A stretch of 64,000 nucleotides of DNA from Raineyella antarctica (GTDB lineage Bacteria > Actinomycetota > Actinomycetes > Propionibacteriales > Propionibacteriaceae). The notes under the pieces were generated by a model that was given only the letters and a program-made list of their open reading frames with translations, did no database searches and was not told the origin of the DNA. Below, piece by piece: positions 48,301-60,477 of the stretch. Position numbers and translations under genes: made by a program. Location of the stretch: positions 1 to 64,000 of the forward strand of contig NZ_FMYF01000005.1 in the NCBI RefSeq assembly GCF_900092135.1. The letters run 5' to 3'. Positions within the stretch are counted from its first letter, which is position 1. Every line of letters begins with the position of its first letter.

Positions 48301-48338
48301 GGAACGTCTACCGGGCGCGGGGCCCGGACGTCGCGTCT

Positions 48339-48563
48339 TCAGACGTTGTCGCGGCCCATTCCACGCAGGACGGCCCAGACGATCCACGCCACCAGGGCGA
48401 GGACGCCGGCGACGATCAGCAGGGAGATCTTGGGGCTGGGGATCATCGCGACGACGCCGACGATGGTGGCGATCATGAAGATCACCGCGAAGGCCATGGC
48501 GGCCGGGGACTTGCCGTGGTGGTACTTCTCCTCGGGAGCGTGCCCGATGGCGCTGTGACTCAT
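48339..48563 (-). CDS. HGxxPAAW-like small membrane protein
   Basis: A 74-residue protein with two hydrophobic segments (MAFAVIFMIATIVGVVAM; ISLLIVAGVLALVAWIVWAV). The preceding HHGKSPAAM matches the HGxxPAAW motif of a small actinobacterial family found in trp operons, with Met in place of the last Trp. Function unknown. ATG overlaps the stop of the preceding membrane-protein gene (ATGA). Last gene of the gatC-to-trpE overlapping series. Confidence 0.85.
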   Translation of the reverse strand: MSHSAIGHAPEEKYHHGKSPAAMAFAVIFMIATIVGVVAMIPSPKISLLIVAGVLALVAWIVWAVLRGMGRDNV

Positions 48564-49162
48564 CTCTGACTCTTCCTGTCCTGTTTCTCGACCTGCTCAG
48601 GCGAGGCTATCGCAGATTGGTCGGTGGGGTCGACGCCCGCGTCGAGTGCTTTCCAGATCGCCGTCGGATCCTCCAGGTCGACCGCCACCGGGCCGCGCTC
48701 GAACCGGGAGCGCCGGCTGCCCCAGCGCGGGGCCAGCACCACCAACAGCACGCCACCGACCGCCACCAGCACGCCACCGGCCGCGTACGCCCAGGGCCAC
48801 GGCGTGGCCTCCAGCGTGCCGTCCACCGACAGGCTGAACGAGCGGAGCGCCTGCTGCACCACGTCCTGCGACGGGCGCGGCCGGGCGGCCCCGACCCAGA
48901 CCATGCCGCTCCCGGCCAGGGCCAGCACCGCGCCGAGCACCTGGCGCCCACGAGCGGCCAGGGTGAGCGAGAGCAGGACCCCGGCGACTGTCACGACGGC
49001 CAGGGCCTGGGTGAGGCTGCCACTGGACAGGTTCCCGCTGACCGGTCCGCGCCCCTCGGCGACGACGGCGTTCCACCACGGCTGGGCGCCGGTGACGAAC
49101 GCCACCAGGGCGCCGAGGGCCAGGGTGGCGTAGGCCAGCAGGCGACCGGTGGCCGCCGTCAC
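48560..49162 (-). CDS. Trp biosynthesis-associated membrane protein
   Basis: A 200-residue membrane protein of the actinobacterial trp-operon-associated family (TIGR02234-like). Four hydrophobic segments: LLAYATLALGALVAFVTGAQ, LAVVTVAGVLLSLTLAA, VLGAVLALAGSGMVWVGA and YAAGGVLVAVGGVLLVVLA. The loop QPWWNAVV and the tail with PTAIWKALDAGVDPT are typical. GTG overlaps the trpE stop (GTGA). Function is unknown; its place between trpE and the HGxxPAAW gene is conserved. Confidence 0.88.
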   Translation of the reverse strand: MTAATGRLLAYATLALGALVAFVTGAQPWWNAVVAEGRGPVSGNLSSGSLTQALAVVTVAGVLLSLTLAARGRQVLGAVLALAGSGMVWVGAARPRPSQDVVQQALRSFSLSVDGTLEATPWPWAYAAGGVLVAVGGVLLVVLAPRWGSRRSRFERGPVAVDLEDPTAIWKALDAGVDPTDQSAIASPEQVEKQDRKSQR

Positions 49163-50676
49163 CGGGCACTCCCGTCCAGGGTGCGCAACCGCTCGGCGGC
49201 GCCGATCGCCCGGACGACCGCCATCGCCTTGTTGCGGCACTCCTGGTTCTCGGTGGCCGGAACGGAGTCGGCGACGATGCCCGCACCGGCCTGGACGTAC
49301 GCGGTGCCATCCTTGACCAGGGCGGTCCGGATCGCGATCGCGACGTCGGCGTTGCCGGCGAAGTCGAAGTAGCCGATCACTCCCCCGTACACGCCCCGGC
49401 GGCTGACCTCCAACTCGTCGATGACCTGCATCGCGCGGACCTTCGGTGCACCGGACAGGGTGCCCGCCGGGAAGCAGGACAGCACGGCCTGGACCGCGTC
49501 CACGTCGTCGCGCAGGTGCCCGGTCACGCCGGCCTCCAGGTGCATCACGTGGGAGTAGCGGCGTACCTTCATGAACTCGATCACCTTGACCGTGCCGGGG
49601 TCGCTGACCCGGCCCAGGTCGTTGCGGCCCAGGTCGACCAGCATGACGTGCTCGGCGCGCTCCTTCTCGTCGGCCAGCAACTCGGCCTCCAGCGCGACGT
49701 CCTCGGCCGCGGTCCGGCCCCGGGGCCGGGTGCCGGCGATCGGGTGGGTGACGGCCTCGCGGTCGGTGACGGTGACCAGGGCCTCCGGGCTGGACCCGAC
49801 GATGTCGAAGCCGTCCAGCCGCAGCAGGTACAGGTAGGGGCTCGGGTTGATCCGGCGCAGCACCCGGTAGATGTCGAGCGGGTCGGCCTGCGTACGGATG
49901 TCGAAGCGCTGGGAGACGACGATCTGGAAGGCCTCGCCGGCCCGGATCTCCTCCACCGCGGCGTGCACCGCGGCCTCGAACTCCTCCGGCGTACGCTGCT
50001 CGACCACTGCCGGCTCGGCGACGCCGTCGTCGACCACGCGGGCCAGAGCCTCCCCGGGCTCGGCCAGCCGGCGGACCATCTCCTCGATCCGGGTGACCGC
50101 ATCGGCGTACGCCTCGTCGACCCGCTCGTCGGTGGCGTCGTGGTTGATCGCGTTGGCGACCAGCCACAGCTCGCCGTTGTGGTGGTCCATCACGGCCAGG
50201 TCGGTGCCGAGCATCATCACCAGCTCGGGGACCTGCAGGTCGTCGACGTTCTCGTCGGGCAGCAGCTCCAGCCGGCGGACGATGTCGTAGCCCAGGTAGC
50301 CGACGAACCCGCTGACGAAGGGCGGCAGTCCCTCGGGACGCTCGGTCCGCAGCACCTGCAGCGAGGACCGGAGCACCTCGATCGGGTCCCCCTGCGTCGG
50401 CAGCCCGACCGGCGGGGTGCCGGTCCAGTGGGCCGTCCCGTCGCGCTCGGTGAGCGTCGCCCCGCTGCGTACGCCGATGATCGACCAGCGCGAGAACACG
50501 CCGTCCTCGGCGGACTCGAACAGGTAGGTGTGCGGCGCGTTGCGGGCCAGCCGGGCGTACAGGCCGACCGGGGTCTCGGCGTCGACGATGACCTTGGTCC
50601 AGACCGGGATCACCCGGGTGTCCCGGGCCAGCTCGCGGAACCCCTCGGCGGTGGGGGTGATGGTGGGCCGGCTCAT
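49159..50676 (-). CDS. trpE: Anthranilate synthase component I
   Basis: Chorismate-using subunit, 505 residues. N-terminal domain with [15 protein letters not shown] (feedback Trp site region), and the C-terminal chorismate-binding core with [47 protein letters not shown] and [20 protein letters not shown]. The chain ends [13 protein letters not shown]. The glutaminase TrpG and TrpD are not in the window. ATG overlaps the hisI stop; its stop overlaps the next gene. Confidence 0.96.
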   Translation of the reverse strand: MSRPTITPTAEGFRELARDTRVIPVWTKVIVDAETPVGLYARLARNAPHTYLFESAEDGVFSRWSIIGVRSGATLTERDGTAHWTGTPPVGLPTQGDPIEVLRSSLQVLRTERPEGLPPFVSGFVGYLGYDIVRRLELLPDENVDDLQVPELVMMLGTDLAVMDHHNGELWLVANAINHDATDERVDEAYADAVTRIEEMVRRLAEPGEALARVVDDGVAEPAVVEQRTPEEFEAAVHAAVEEIRAGEAFQIVVSQRFDIRTQADPLDIYRVLRRINPSPYLYLLRLDGFDIVGSSPEALVTVTDREAVTHPIAGTRPRGRTAAEDVALEAELLADEKERAEHVMLVDLGRNDLGRVSDPGTVKVIEFMKVRRYSHVMHLEAGVTGHLRDDVDAVQAVLSCFPAGTLSGAPKVRAMQVIDELEVSRRGVYGGVIGYFDFAGNADVAIAIRTALVKDGTAYVQAGAGIVADSVPATENQECRNKAMAVVRAIGAAERLRTLDGSAR

Positions 50677-51077
50677 CGCCGCTCACCACCCGTACCGTCT
50701 GCCCCGGCCAGCGGCAGCAGGTGGGTGTCGAAGCAGGAGGTGGTGCCGAGGTGGCAGGCCGGACCGACCTGGTCGACCTGCAGCAGCAGGGCGTCGCCGT
50801 CGCAGTCGAGCTCGACCCGGCGCACCCACTGCTGGTGGCCGCTCTCCTCGCCCTTGACCCACATCCTGGAGCGGCTGCGCGACCAGTAGGTGCCGCGCCC
50901 GGTCGCCAGCGTGAGGGCGAGCGCCTCGTCGTTCATCCAGGCCATCATCAGCACCCGCCCGGTGGTCGCGTCCTGGGCGATCGCCGGGACGAGCCCGTCC
51001 GGGGTGCGCTTCAGCAGCGCCGCGATGTCGGCGTCGAGGGTGGCCGGGGTCGGTACGGGGCGGTCCTGCTCGGTCAT
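50673..51077 (-). CDS. hisI: Phosphoribosyl-AMP cyclohydrolase
   Basis: Monofunctional HisI, 134 residues, a Zn/Mg-dependent hydrolase opening the adenine ring in histidine synthesis. The motif [21 protein letters not shown], the substrate stretch [18 protein letters not shown], metal residues in [15 protein letters not shown] and the Zn-binding Cys/His in [12 protein letters not shown]. No HisE domain is attached. ATGA overlap with gatB upstream and with trpE downstream. hisF, often its upstream neighbour, is replaced by gatB here. Confidence 0.96.
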   Translation of the reverse strand: MTEQDRPVPTPATLDADIAALLKRTPDGLVPAIAQDATTGRVLMMAWMNDEALALTLATGRGTYWSRSRSRMWVKGEESGHQQWVRRVELDCDGDALLLQVDQVGPACHLGTTSCFDTHLLPLAGADGTGGERR

Positions 51078-52570
51078 GACAGCTGCTCCAGGATGATCTC
51101 GCGGACGCGGCCGGCATCGGCCTGGCCGCGCATCTCCTTCATCACGGCACCGATCAGGGCACCGGCGGCCTGGACGCGCCCGGCCCGGATCTTGTCGGCG
51201 ACGTCCGGGTTGGCGGCGATGGCCTTCTGCACGGCGTCGCCCAGGGCCCCGTCGTCGGAGACGACGGCCAGTCCGCGCCGGGTGACGACCTCGGCCGGCT
51301 CGCCCTCGCCGGCGATGACGCCGTCGAAGACCTGGCGGGCCAGCTTGTCGTTGATCGTGCCGGCCTCCACCAGCGCCTGCACGGCGGCGACCTGGACCGG
51401 CGTGACGCCGACCTCGTCCAGGCCGATGCCCGCCTCGTTGGCGCGCCGGGACAGCTCGGCGGTCCACCACTTGCGGGCCGCCGGTGCCGCGCAGCCGGCG
51501 GCGACCGTCGCCTCGACCAGGTCGAGGGCGTCGGCGTTGACGACGTCACGCATCTCGGCGTCGCTGAAGGACCACACCTCCTGGAGCCGGTTGCGGCGAA
51601 GACCCGGGTTCTCCGGCAGGGTCGCGCGCAGTTCCTCCACCCACTCCCGGGAGGGTGCGATCGGGACCAGGTCGGGCTCGGGGAAGTAGCGGTAGTCCTC
51701 CGCCTCCTCCTTGGAGCGGCCGAAGGAGGTCTCGCCGATGTGCTCCAGCCAGTTGCGGGTGCACTGCTGGATGGTGCCGCCCCCGGACAGCACGGCCGCC
51801 TGGCGCTGGATCTCGTAGCGCACCGCGCTCTCGATCGAGCGGAACGAGTTGATGTTCTTGGTCTCGGTGCGGGTGCCCAGTCGCTCCCGGCCCCACGGCT
51901 TGAGGGAGACGTTGGCGTCGCAGCGCAGCGAGCCCTCGTTCATCCGGACGTCGGAGACGCCCAGGGCGCGCATCAGGTCACGGATCGCCTCGACGTACGT
52001 ACGGGCGATCTCGGGAGCGCGCTCGCCGGCCCCCAGGATCGGCTTGGTGACGATCTCGATCAGCGGCACGCCGGCCCGGTTGTAGTCGATCAGCGAGTAG
52101 TCGGCACCGTGCAGGCGACCGGTCGCGCCACCCATGTGGGTGAGCTTGCCGGCGTCCTCCTCCATGTGGGCGCGCTCGATCTCGACCCGGAAGACCTCCC
52201 CGTCGGACAGCTCGATGTCGAGGTAGCCGTCGTAGGCGATCGGCTCGTCGTACTGGCTGGTCTGGTAGTCCTTGGGCATGTCGGGGTAGAAGTAGTTCTT
52301 CCGCGACATCCGGCACCACTCCGCGATCGAGCAGTTCAGGGCCAGGCCCATCCGGATGGCCGACTCGACGGCCTTGCCGTTGATCGCCGGCATCGACCCG
52401 GGCAGGCCGAGGCAGACCGGGCAGGTGTGCGTGTTGGGGGCGGCACCGAACTCGGCCGAGCAGCCGCAGAACATCTTGGACTCGGTGTTCAGCTCGACGT
52501 GCACCTCGAGCCCGAGCACCGGCTCGTACGCCGCGAGGGCGTCCTCGTAGGACAGCAGCGGATCACTCAT
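51074..52570 (-). CDS. gatB: Asp/Glu-tRNA amidotransferase subunit B
   Basis: tRNA-binding and kinase subunit of GatCAB, 498 residues. The core shows [32 protein letters not shown] with Zn cysteines, [19 protein letters not shown] and [12 protein letters not shown]. The helical tail domain (about 340-498, YqeY-like) includes [23 protein letters not shown] overlaps the gatA stop. It makes Gln-tRNA-Gln and/or Asn-tRNA-Asn. Confidence 0.97.
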   Translation of the reverse strand: MSDPLLSYEDALAAYEPVLGLEVHVELNTESKMFCGCSAEFGAAPNTHTCPVCLGLPGSMPAINGKAVESAIRMGLALNCSIAEWCRMSRKNYFYPDMPKDYQTSQYDEPIAYDGYLDIELSDGEVFRVEIERAHMEEDAGKLTHMGGATGRLHGADYSLIDYNRAGVPLIEIVTKPILGAGERAPEIARTYVEAIRDLMRALGVSDVRMNEGSLRCDANVSLKPWGRERLGTRTETKNINSFRSIESAVRYEIQRQAAVLSGGGTIQQCTRNWLEHIGETSFGRSKEEAEDYRYFPEPDLVPIAPSREWVEELRATLPENPGLRRNRLQEVWSFSDAEMRDVVNADALDLVEATVAAGCAAPAARKWWTAELSRRANEAGIGLDEVGVTPVQVAAVQALVEAGTINDKLARQVFDGVIAGEGEPAEVVTRRGLAVVSDDGALGDAVQKAIAANPDVADKIRAGRVQAAGALIGAVMKEMRGQADAGRVREIILEQLS

Positions 52571-54090
52571 CGGGCAACCTCCGTCGCGGTAGTGGCCGGG
52601 GCGGTCAGGTCGGCGACGCGGTCCAGCAGCGGACCGCCCCAGCTGTCCTGCAGGGAGCGCTCCAGCGCGGCACCGACCAGGTAGAGCCGGTCGTCGGCCA
52701 GGTGCGGGGCCATCACGTGGAAGCCCAGCGGCAGCCCGTCGGAGGTCAGTCCGGACGGGAAGGACGCGGCGGAGTTGCCGGCCAGGTTGGTCGGGATGGT
52801 GCACAGGTCGTTCAGGTACATCGCCATCGGGTCGTCCAGGCGCTCGCCGATCCCGAACGCCGCCGTCGGCGTCGTCGGGGAGACCAGCACGTCTGCCTTG
52901 GCGAAGGCTGCGGTGAAGTCCTGCTGGACCAGGGTGCGGACCTTCTGGGCCGAGCCGTAGTAGGCGTCGCGGTAGCCGGCCGACAGGGCGTACGTGCCGA
53001 TGATGATGCGGCGCTTCACCTCGGCACCGAAGCCGGCCTCGCGCGAGAGCGCCATCACCTGCTCGGTCGACCGGGTGCCGTCGTCGCCGACGCGCAGCCC
53101 GTACCGCATCGCGTCGAAGCGGGCCAGGTTGGAGGAGGCCTCGCTGGGCAGGATCAGGTAGTAGGCGGCGAGCGCGTACTCGAAGTTCGGGCAGGACACC
53201 TCGACGACCTCGGCGCCGAGGGAGGCGAGCCGCTCCACGGTGGCATGGAAGTTGGCCTCGGCCTCGGGCGCGTAGCCCTCGCCGCCGAGCTCCCTGACCA
53301 CGCCGATCCGCAGGCCCTTGACGTCGCCGTGGCGGGCCGCCTCGACGACCGCCGGGACGGGGGCGGCCAGCGAGGTCTGGTCCTTGGGGTCGTGGCCGCC
53401 GATCACCTCGTGCAGGAGGGCGGTGTCCAGGACCGTACGTGCGCACGGGCCGGGCTGGTCCAGGCTGGAGGCCAGCGCGATCTGGCCGTACCGGGACACG
53501 CCGCCGTAGGTCGGCTTGACCCCCACGGTGCCGGTGAAGGCGGCGGGCTGGCGGATCGAACCGCCGGTGTCCGTGCCGATCGCCAGGGGCGCCTCGAAGG
53601 CCGCCAGTGCGGCGGCCGAGCCGCCACCGGAGCCGCCGGGGACCCGGGACAGGTCCCAGGGGTTGTACGTCGGGCCGTAAGCGGAGTTCTCGGTGGAGGA
53701 GCCCATCGCGAACTCGTCCATGTTGGTCTTGCCGAGGATGACCACGCCGGCCTCGAGCAGCCGGCGGGTGACCGTCGCGTCGTACGGGGGGCGCCAGCCC
53801 TCCAGGATCCTCGAGCCGGCAGTGGTCGGCACGCCCCGCTGGGTGAGGACGTCCTTGAGTGCCAGCGGCACGCCGGCCAGCGGGCCGACCTGCTCGCCGG
53901 CGGCGATCCGGGCGTCGACGGCGGCGGCCTGGGCCAGCGCACCGTCCTCGTCCACGCTGAGAAAGGCGTGCACCTTGTCGTCGACCGCGCCGATCCGGTC
54001 CAGGTGCGCGCGGGTGACCTCGACGCTGGAGACCTCTCCAGCGGCGATCGATGCCGCCAGGTCGGCGGCGGTGGACCTGGTGATGTCCAT
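52567..54090 (-). CDS. gatA: Asp/Glu-tRNA amidotransferase subunit A
   Basis: Amidase-signature subunit that releases ammonia from glutamine. It has 507 residues. The catalytic triad Lys in [21 protein letters not shown], cis-Ser and Ser in [15 protein letters not shown] and [20 protein letters not shown] 54090 has AGGAG 8 nt upstream; GTG 54096, overlapping the gatC stop, is only about 2 nt from it and less likely. Full length. Subunit A of the overlapping gatC-gatA-gatB block. Confidence 0.96.
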   Translation of the reverse strand: MDITRSTAADLAASIAAGEVSSVEVTRAHLDRIGAVDDKVHAFLSVDEDGALAQAAAVDARIAAGEQVGPLAGVPLALKDVLTQRGVPTTAGSRILEGWRPPYDATVTRRLLEAGVVILGKTNMDEFAMGSSTENSAYGPTYNPWDLSRVPGGSGGGSAAALAAFEAPLAIGTDTGGSIRQPAAFTGTVGVKPTYGGVSRYGQIALASSLDQPGPCARTVLDTALLHEVIGGHDPKDQTSLAAPVPAVVEAARHGDVKGLRIGVVRELGGEGYAPEAEANFHATVERLASLGAEVVEVSCPNFEYALAAYYLILPSEASSNLARFDAMRYGLRVGDDGTRSTEQVMALSREAGFGAEVKRRIIIGTYALSAGYRDAYYGSAQKVRTLVQQDFTAAFAKADVLVSPTTPTAAFGIGERLDDPMAMYLNDLCTIPTNLAGNSAASFPSGLTSDGLPLGFHVMAPHLADDRLYLVGAALERSLQDSWGGPLLDRVADLTAPATTATEVAR

Positions 54091-54092
54091 GC

Positions 54093-54389
54093 TCACTGCT
54101 CCTCCCCCAGGATCCGCGGGACCCGGAACCGGCCGTCCTCGTGGTCGGGCGCCATCGCCAGGACCTCGGCCGGCGGCAGCGACTCCGCCACCGCGTCGGT
54201 GCGGAACACGTTGGTCATCGGCACCGGGTGCGAGGTCGGCGTCACGTCGGCCGTGGCCACGTCGGCCACCCGGGCGACCGACTCCAGGATCACGTCCAGC
54301 TGCGGGGCCAGATGGGCCAGCTCCTCCGCTGAGAGGTCGATGCGGGCCAGCTGGGCCAGCCGCGCCACCTCGTCTGGGCTCAACGCCAC
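54093..54389 (-). CDS. gatC: Asp/Glu-tRNA amidotransferase subunit C
   Basis: Small linker subunit, 98 residues. N-terminal helical motif [20 protein letters not shown] and the central [15 protein letters not shown], with a belt ending in a PRILGEEQ-like tail ([10 protein letters not shown]). GTG start with AAGGAG upstream. A TAGGAT box at 54449-54454 gives a leader of about 50 nt with three CGTACG palindromes. First gene of the long gatC-gatA-gatB-hisI-trpE operon. Confidence 0.95.
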   Translation of the reverse strand: MALSPDEVARLAQLARIDLSAEELAHLAPQLDVILESVARVADVATADVTPTSHPVPMTNVFRTDAVAESLPPAEVLAMAPDHEDGRFRVPRILGEEQ

Positions 54390-54403
54390 GGTGCTACTCC
54401 TTG

Positions 54404-54498
54404 CGTACGGATCGACGGCGTACGCCCTCGCGGGTCGTACGAACCCTCATCCTAGGGCCGATCGACAACGTGGCCGGTCCGTGCACGCGGATCGTACG
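54404..54498. promoter_or_regulatory. Cluster of four CGTACG palindromes around the gatC promoter
   Basis: CGTACG at 54404, 54419, 54436 and 54493; the 15-mer GCGTACGCCCTCGCG at 54418-54432 also occurs in the hisS leader (5982-5996, opposite strand). A regulator site is possible; the hexamer is also common genome-wide here. Confidence 0.35.
54449..54454 (-). promoter_or_regulatory. -10 box TAGGAT of gatC
   Basis: TAGGAT on the minus strand, with a leader of about 50 nt before the AAGGAG site and GTG. Confidence 0.45.
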
Positions 54499-54576
54499 GG
54501 TCCCGCAGCCGCCGCACAGCCCACCGTGGGGCTGCCCGCGCCGGTCCGGGCCGGCACAGATGACACCAAGGTAAAG

Positions 54577-54601
54577 ATCTGTCGACACACAGGCGACAGA
54601 T
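54577..54601. promoter_or_regulatory. Inverted repeat ATCTGTCG-N9-CGACAGAT upstream of the ACT gene
   Basis: A perfect 8-bp inverted repeat, 46 nt before the ACT-protein GTG. No U-tract and no gene ends here, so an operator is more likely than a terminator. Confidence 0.45.
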
Positions 54602-54646
54602 GCGTCCGAATGCGCTCGGCAGCGATCCGCCGGGAGACAATGGGGC

Positions 54647-55273
54647 GTGTTCCTGATGCGAGTATCCATGCCCGATCGTCCCGGTGCCCTCGGCGCCGTC
54701 GCCTCCGCCGTCGGAATGGTGGGCTGCGACATCAAGTCGATCGAGATCGTCGAGACCCAGGACGGCCACGGTATCGACGACTTCATGCTCGACATCCCGA
54801 CCGGCGTGCTCCCCGACACCGTGGTGAGCGCCTGCCAGGAGGTGTCCGACGTCCACGTCCTGTGGATCTCCCGGCACCACGACAGCGGCACCCTGCAGAG
54901 CGACCTGGAGACGCTCGAGCAGATGACCCGCGACCCGCAGCATGCCGCCGAGGTGCTGGTGGACAGCGCACCCAGCGTCTTCCACTGCCAGTGGGCCGTG
55001 CTGGTCGACCGGGCCGCCACGCCGATGACGATCTCCTACGCTACGGCGATGGCCCCCGACCTGGACGGTGAGGTGCTGGCGTCCGTCGGTGACCTGGCCA
55101 CCGCCGGATCGGCGGAGGTGCCCTCCGGCTGGGTCCCGGCCTGGAGCGAGTCGACCCTGGCCTGGGCCTGTATCGGCAACGAGCGGGCCATCATGGTCGG
55201 TCGCACCGGTGGGCCGGACTGGCTGCCCTCCGAGATCGCCCGGCTGCGTCACCTGTCCGCCCTCGCGGCCTGA
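54647..55273 (+). CDS. ACT domain-containing protein
   Basis: A 208-residue protein. The N-terminal ACT fold (about 1-75) begins LMRVSMPDRPGALGAVASAV, the amino-acid-binding glycine region. A second domain of unknown kind follows (about 90-205, with HCQWAVLVDRA and a Trp-rich GWVPAWSESTLAWACIG). Position between gatC and ligA matches an ACT-domain gene at the same place in mycobacteria. It may sense an amino acid, but the ligand is unknown. GTG start; GGGAG about 10 nt upstream. An inverted repeat lies at 54577-54601. Confidence 0.85.
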   Translation: MFLMRVSMPDRPGALGAVASAVGMVGCDIKSIEIVETQDGHGIDDFMLDIPTGVLPDTVVSACQEVSDVHVLWISRHHDSGTLQSDLETLEQMTRDPQHAAEVLVDSAPSVFHCQWAVLVDRAATPMTISYATAMAPDLDGEVLASVGDLATAGSAEVPSGWVPAWSESTLAWACIGNERAIMVGRTGGPDWLPSEIARLRHLSALAA

Positions 55274-55281
55274 GCCGGACG

Positions 55282-55827
55282 GTGCCGGCGGAGGCCCTCG
55301 TCCCGGTCTGGCTGGTCGAGTTCCTGGTCGCCGCCGCGTACGGGGTGGTCGGCGCCGTCGTCCCGGTGTTCAACGCCGAGGCGTACGCCATCGCGGCCGG
55401 AGCCCTGCACCCGGCCGGTTCGGCGTTCGCGATCCTCGGGGTCACCCTCGGCCAGAGCATCGGCAAGATGCTGATGTTCTGGGGCGTACGCCGGGGCAAG
55501 GAGTTGCGCTTCTTCCACGCCGGGCCGGCCACCGGCGGCGCGGTCGAGACCCCTCCCAGGGCCGAGGCCGAGCTGGGTACCGTCCGGCGCTGGTGGTCAC
55601 GTACGGTCCGGGTCTCGCTGCGGCTGGTCGGTGACACCCGCTGGGGGCTGCCGCTGATCTTCCTGGCCTCGCTGGTCGGCTTCCCGCCGCTCTACCCGGT
55701 GGTGCTGGTGGCCGGCGCCTCCCCGATCCCGGCGGCGAGCTTCGCGCTCACGATGACCGTTGCACGGGGCCTGCGCTTCGCCCTGCTGGCCTGGGGCGGC
55801 ACCGGGCTGGTGGCGCTGCTCGCCTGA
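55282..55827 (+). CDS. Small VTT/DedA-like membrane protein
   Basis: A 181-residue membrane protein with four or five hydrophobic segments (FLVAAAYGVVGAVVPVFNAE, PAGSAFAILGVTLGQSIGKM, GLPLIFLASLVGFPPLYPVV). The GxxPLYPVVLVAGASPIP stretch resembles VTT/SNARE-associated (DedA-like) proteins, but the protein is shorter than typical DedA. GTG start 8 nt after the ACT gene, so cotranscription is likely. Function unknown; transporter or scramblase-like activity is only possible. It ends 3 nt before the convergent small gene. Confidence 0.65.
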   Translation: MPAEALVPVWLVEFLVAAAYGVVGAVVPVFNAEAYAIAAGALHPAGSAFAILGVTLGQSIGKMLMFWGVRRGKELRFFHAGPATGGAVETPPRAEAELGTVRRWWSRTVRVSLRLVGDTRWGLPLIFLASLVGFPPLYPVVLVAGASPIPAASFALTMTVARGLRFALLAWGGTGLVALLA

Positions 55828-55830
55828 GCG

Positions 55831-56049
55831 TCAGAGCAGGGCGCCCTTGCCGGTCATCATCCAGTAGAAGACCCACCAGGCGGTGACGAGCACGGCCAGG
55901 GCCACCACGAACACCACGCTGACCACGACACGCTGGCGGCGCTTGCTGCGCGTGCTGGGCACCAACGTGGGACCCCACTCGCCCAGGCGTGGACGCACCC
56001 GGGCAGGCGCATCACCGTGCAGGTCGGGGTCGGAGAAGAGCTTGGCCAC
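55831..56049 (-). CDS. Small single-pass membrane protein
   Basis: A 72-residue hypothetical protein. A polar N-terminus (AKLFSDPDLHGDAPARVRPR) is followed by one strong membrane helix (VVVSVVFVVALAVLVTAWWV) and a short outside tail. GTG start. It lies 30 nt downstream of ligA, probably in its operon, and is convergent with the VTT-like gene. No family recognised. Confidence 0.6.
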   Translation of the reverse strand: MAKLFSDPDLHGDAPARVRPRLGEWGPTLVPSTRSKRRQRVVVSVVFVVALAVLVTAWWVFYWMMTGKGALL

Positions 56050-56079
56050 GCCACGAGCGTACGTCGCGTGGCCCAGCGC

Positions 56080-58344
<2,265 letters not shown>

Positions 58345-59349
58345 TCAGCGGGCCAGCTCCTCGTCCACGATCGCGGCGGCGGAACCGAGCCGGCGCAACA
58401 GCTCGGTCGCGGGACGTACGGTCCAGCCCGCCAGCCCGCAGGCGGGGGTGAGTACCACCTGGTCTGCGATCGCCGGCCCGAGCTCCAGCGGGCGCAGCAC
58501 CCCGAGGGCCTGACGGGCGAGCGCGTCGACGGTCGGCAGCACGTCCGGCACGGCGGTGGGCGCCACCCCCAGGTGCAGCACGAGCCCGCCCTCGAGCAGG
58601 GCTGCGAGCTGGTCCAGGTCGGGGCGCGCCAGCATGTCGGCGTCCACCCCGATCCCGCCGATCCCGGCCGCGACGAGGTCACCGATCCCGGCATGGCGGG
58701 CACACGAGTGGACCAGGGTGGCGGCCCGGGCGGTGCCCCGGGCGACGACTTCCTCGACCAGCACCCGCAGGTGCTCGGAGGTCTCGTGGGCGCCCCAGGC
58801 CGGGTAGCGGCGCAGGCCCGACGCCGTCGGGACGGCGCCCTCGCGGACCGATCCGAGCAGCGGTTCGTCCCACTGGATGCCGACCTCGGCGCCGGGCACC
58901 CGGCGGTGGACCTGGCTGACCAGGTCCACCGAGGCCTCCACCAGCGCATCGCGCAGGTCACGGGTCGCGCCGGCATCGCCCAGCACCCGGCCCCCGCGGG
59001 GCAGCTCCACGGCGGCGGCGAGGGTGAACGGGCCGGTGAGGGTGACCCTCAGCGGGCCCGCGAAGCCCTGGGACTGCTCCTCCAGCACGTCCAGGTCCTG
59101 GCGCAGCAGCGAGCGGGCCCCGCGCTGGGCCAGCGAGCTGCCGTCGGTCAGTCGCCAGCCGGCCGGCTGCAGGTCGAAGGCGAGCGCTCGGATCGCACCG
59201 CACGTGCGGCCGACCATGTCGGAACCCGGCCCGCGCCCGGGCAGTTCGGGCAGGTAGGCGCCCGTGGGCAGTTCGCCCAGGGTGAGGCGGACGGTGGCGG
59301 CCATGTCCGCGCCGGGCCAGGAGCCGACGCCGCTGTGGGTGACGCTCAT
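58345..59349 (-). CDS. MetE C-terminal-domain-like protein
   Basis: A 334-residue TIM-barrel protein resembling the catalytic half of cobalamin-independent methionine synthase. The Zn ligands look kept: HSC in [11 protein letters not shown] and the late Cys in TPACGLAGW. The start [19 protein letters not shown] and IQWDEPLL fit the family. The N-terminal MetE half that binds folate is missing, so it probably acts on another thiol or methyl donor. An equivalent gene sits beside ligA in mycobacteria. ATG overlaps the mnmA stop. Confidence 0.85.
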   Translation of the reverse strand: MSVTHSGVGSWPGADMAATVRLTLGELPTGAYLPELPGRGPGSDMVGRTCGAIRALAFDLQPAGWRLTDGSSLAQRGARSLLRQDLDVLEEQSQGFAGPLRVTLTGPFTLAAAVELPRGGRVLGDAGATRDLRDALVEASVDLVSQVHRRVPGAEVGIQWDEPLLGSVREGAVPTASGLRRYPAWGAHETSEHLRVLVEEVVARGTARAATLVHSCARHAGIGDLVAAGIGGIGVDADMLARPDLDQLAALLEGGLVLHLGVAPTAVPDVLPTVDALARQALGVLRPLELGPAIADQVVLTPACGLAGWTVRPATELLRRLGSAAAIVDEELAR

Positions 59350-60431
59350 GCCGCGGCCCGATGTGCGGTGGAGTCGATGGTCGCCGAACCGACCACCCGG
59401 TCCTGGTCGTACAGCACCACGGCCTGTCCGGGGGCGATCCCGTGCGCGGCAGCGTCCAGCAACACCCTCACGCCGTCGTCGCTCGCCTCCACGCTGCAGC
59501 CGAGCGGCTCACCGTGGGCGCGGACCTGGACGCTGGCCCGCCACCGGCCGGGACGCTTCGGGCCGGCCCAGCTGGGCCGGCCGGCGGTGATGGTGTCGAC
59601 CGCCAGTGCCTCGTGCGGCCCGACCGTCACCGTGTTGGTGACCGGGCTGATGTCCAGGACGTACCGGGGGCGGCCGTCGGGGGCGGGGATGCCCAGGTGC
59701 AGCCCTCTGCGTTGCCCGACGGTGAAGTGGTGGGCCCCGTCGTGCCGGCCCACCTCGGTGCCGTCGGCGTCGACGATGGCGCCCTCGGCCGTGCCGAGCT
59801 CGCGGTCCAGGAACGCGGCGGTGTCCCCGTCGGGGATGAAGCAGATGTCGTGCGAGTCCGGCTTGCTCGCCACCGTCAGCCCGCGGGCGGCGGCCTCGGC
59901 GCGCACCTGCGACTTGGGCGAGTCGCCCAGCGGGAAGAGCGAATGTGCCAGCTGCTCGGCGGTCAGCACGCCCAGCACGTACGACTGGTCCTTGTCCGGG
60001 TCGACCGCCCGGTGCAGCTCGACGCCGTCGGGCCCCTGGACCAGGCGGGCGTAGTGACCGGTCGCCACGGCGTCGAAGCCGAGCGCCAGCCCGCGGGCCA
60101 GCACCGCGGAGAACTTGATCGACTCGTTGCAGCGCAAGCAGGGATTGGGCGTACGCCCGGCGCGGTACTCAGCGATGAAGTCCTCGACCACGTCGACCCG
60201 GAACTCCTCGGACAGGTCCCAGACATAGAACGGGATGCCGAGCGCGTCGGCCGCCCGCCGGGCGTCATGGGAGTCCTCCAGCGAGCAGCATCCCCGCGCC
60301 CCGGTGCGGAACGACTGGGGGTTGCGGGACAGTGCCAGGTGCACCCCGGTGACGTCATGGCCGGCGTCGACCATCCGTGCCGCCGCCACGGCGGAGTCCA
60401 CTCCGCCCGACATCGCCGCCAGAACCTTCAT
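59346..60431 (-). CDS. mnmA: tRNA-specific 2-thiouridylase
   Basis: Makes s2U34 in tRNA Lys, Glu and Gln. It has 361 residues. PP-loop ATPase motif [14 protein letters not shown]; the catalytic Cys pair is in [12 protein letters not shown] and [28 protein letters not shown] is an extra cysteine segment typical of actinobacterial MnmA. The C-terminal beta-barrel has [12 protein letters not shown] start; it follows the desulfurase gene by 46 nt and likely takes sulfur from it. Confidence 0.96.
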   Translation of the reverse strand: MKVLAAMSGGVDSAVAAARMVDAGHDVTGVHLALSRNPQSFRTGARGCCSLEDSHDARRAADALGIPFYVWDLSEEFRVDVVEDFIAEYRAGRTPNPCLRCNESIKFSAVLARGLALGFDAVATGHYARLVQGPDGVELHRAVDPDKDQSYVLGVLTAEQLAHSLFPLGDSPKSQVRAEAAARGLTVASKPDSHDICFIPDGDTAAFLDRELGTAEGAIVDADGTEVGRHDGAHHFTVGQRRGLHLGIPAPDGRPRYVLDISPVTNTVTVGPHEALAVDTITAGRPSWAGPKRPGRWRASVQVRAHGEPLGCSVEASDDGVRVLLDAAAHGIAPGQAVVLYDQDRVVGSATIDSTAHRAAA

Positions 60432-60477
60432 CGCCGGTCTCCTCCCTGATGGTGCCGACCGATGGTAGCGCGGGCCC

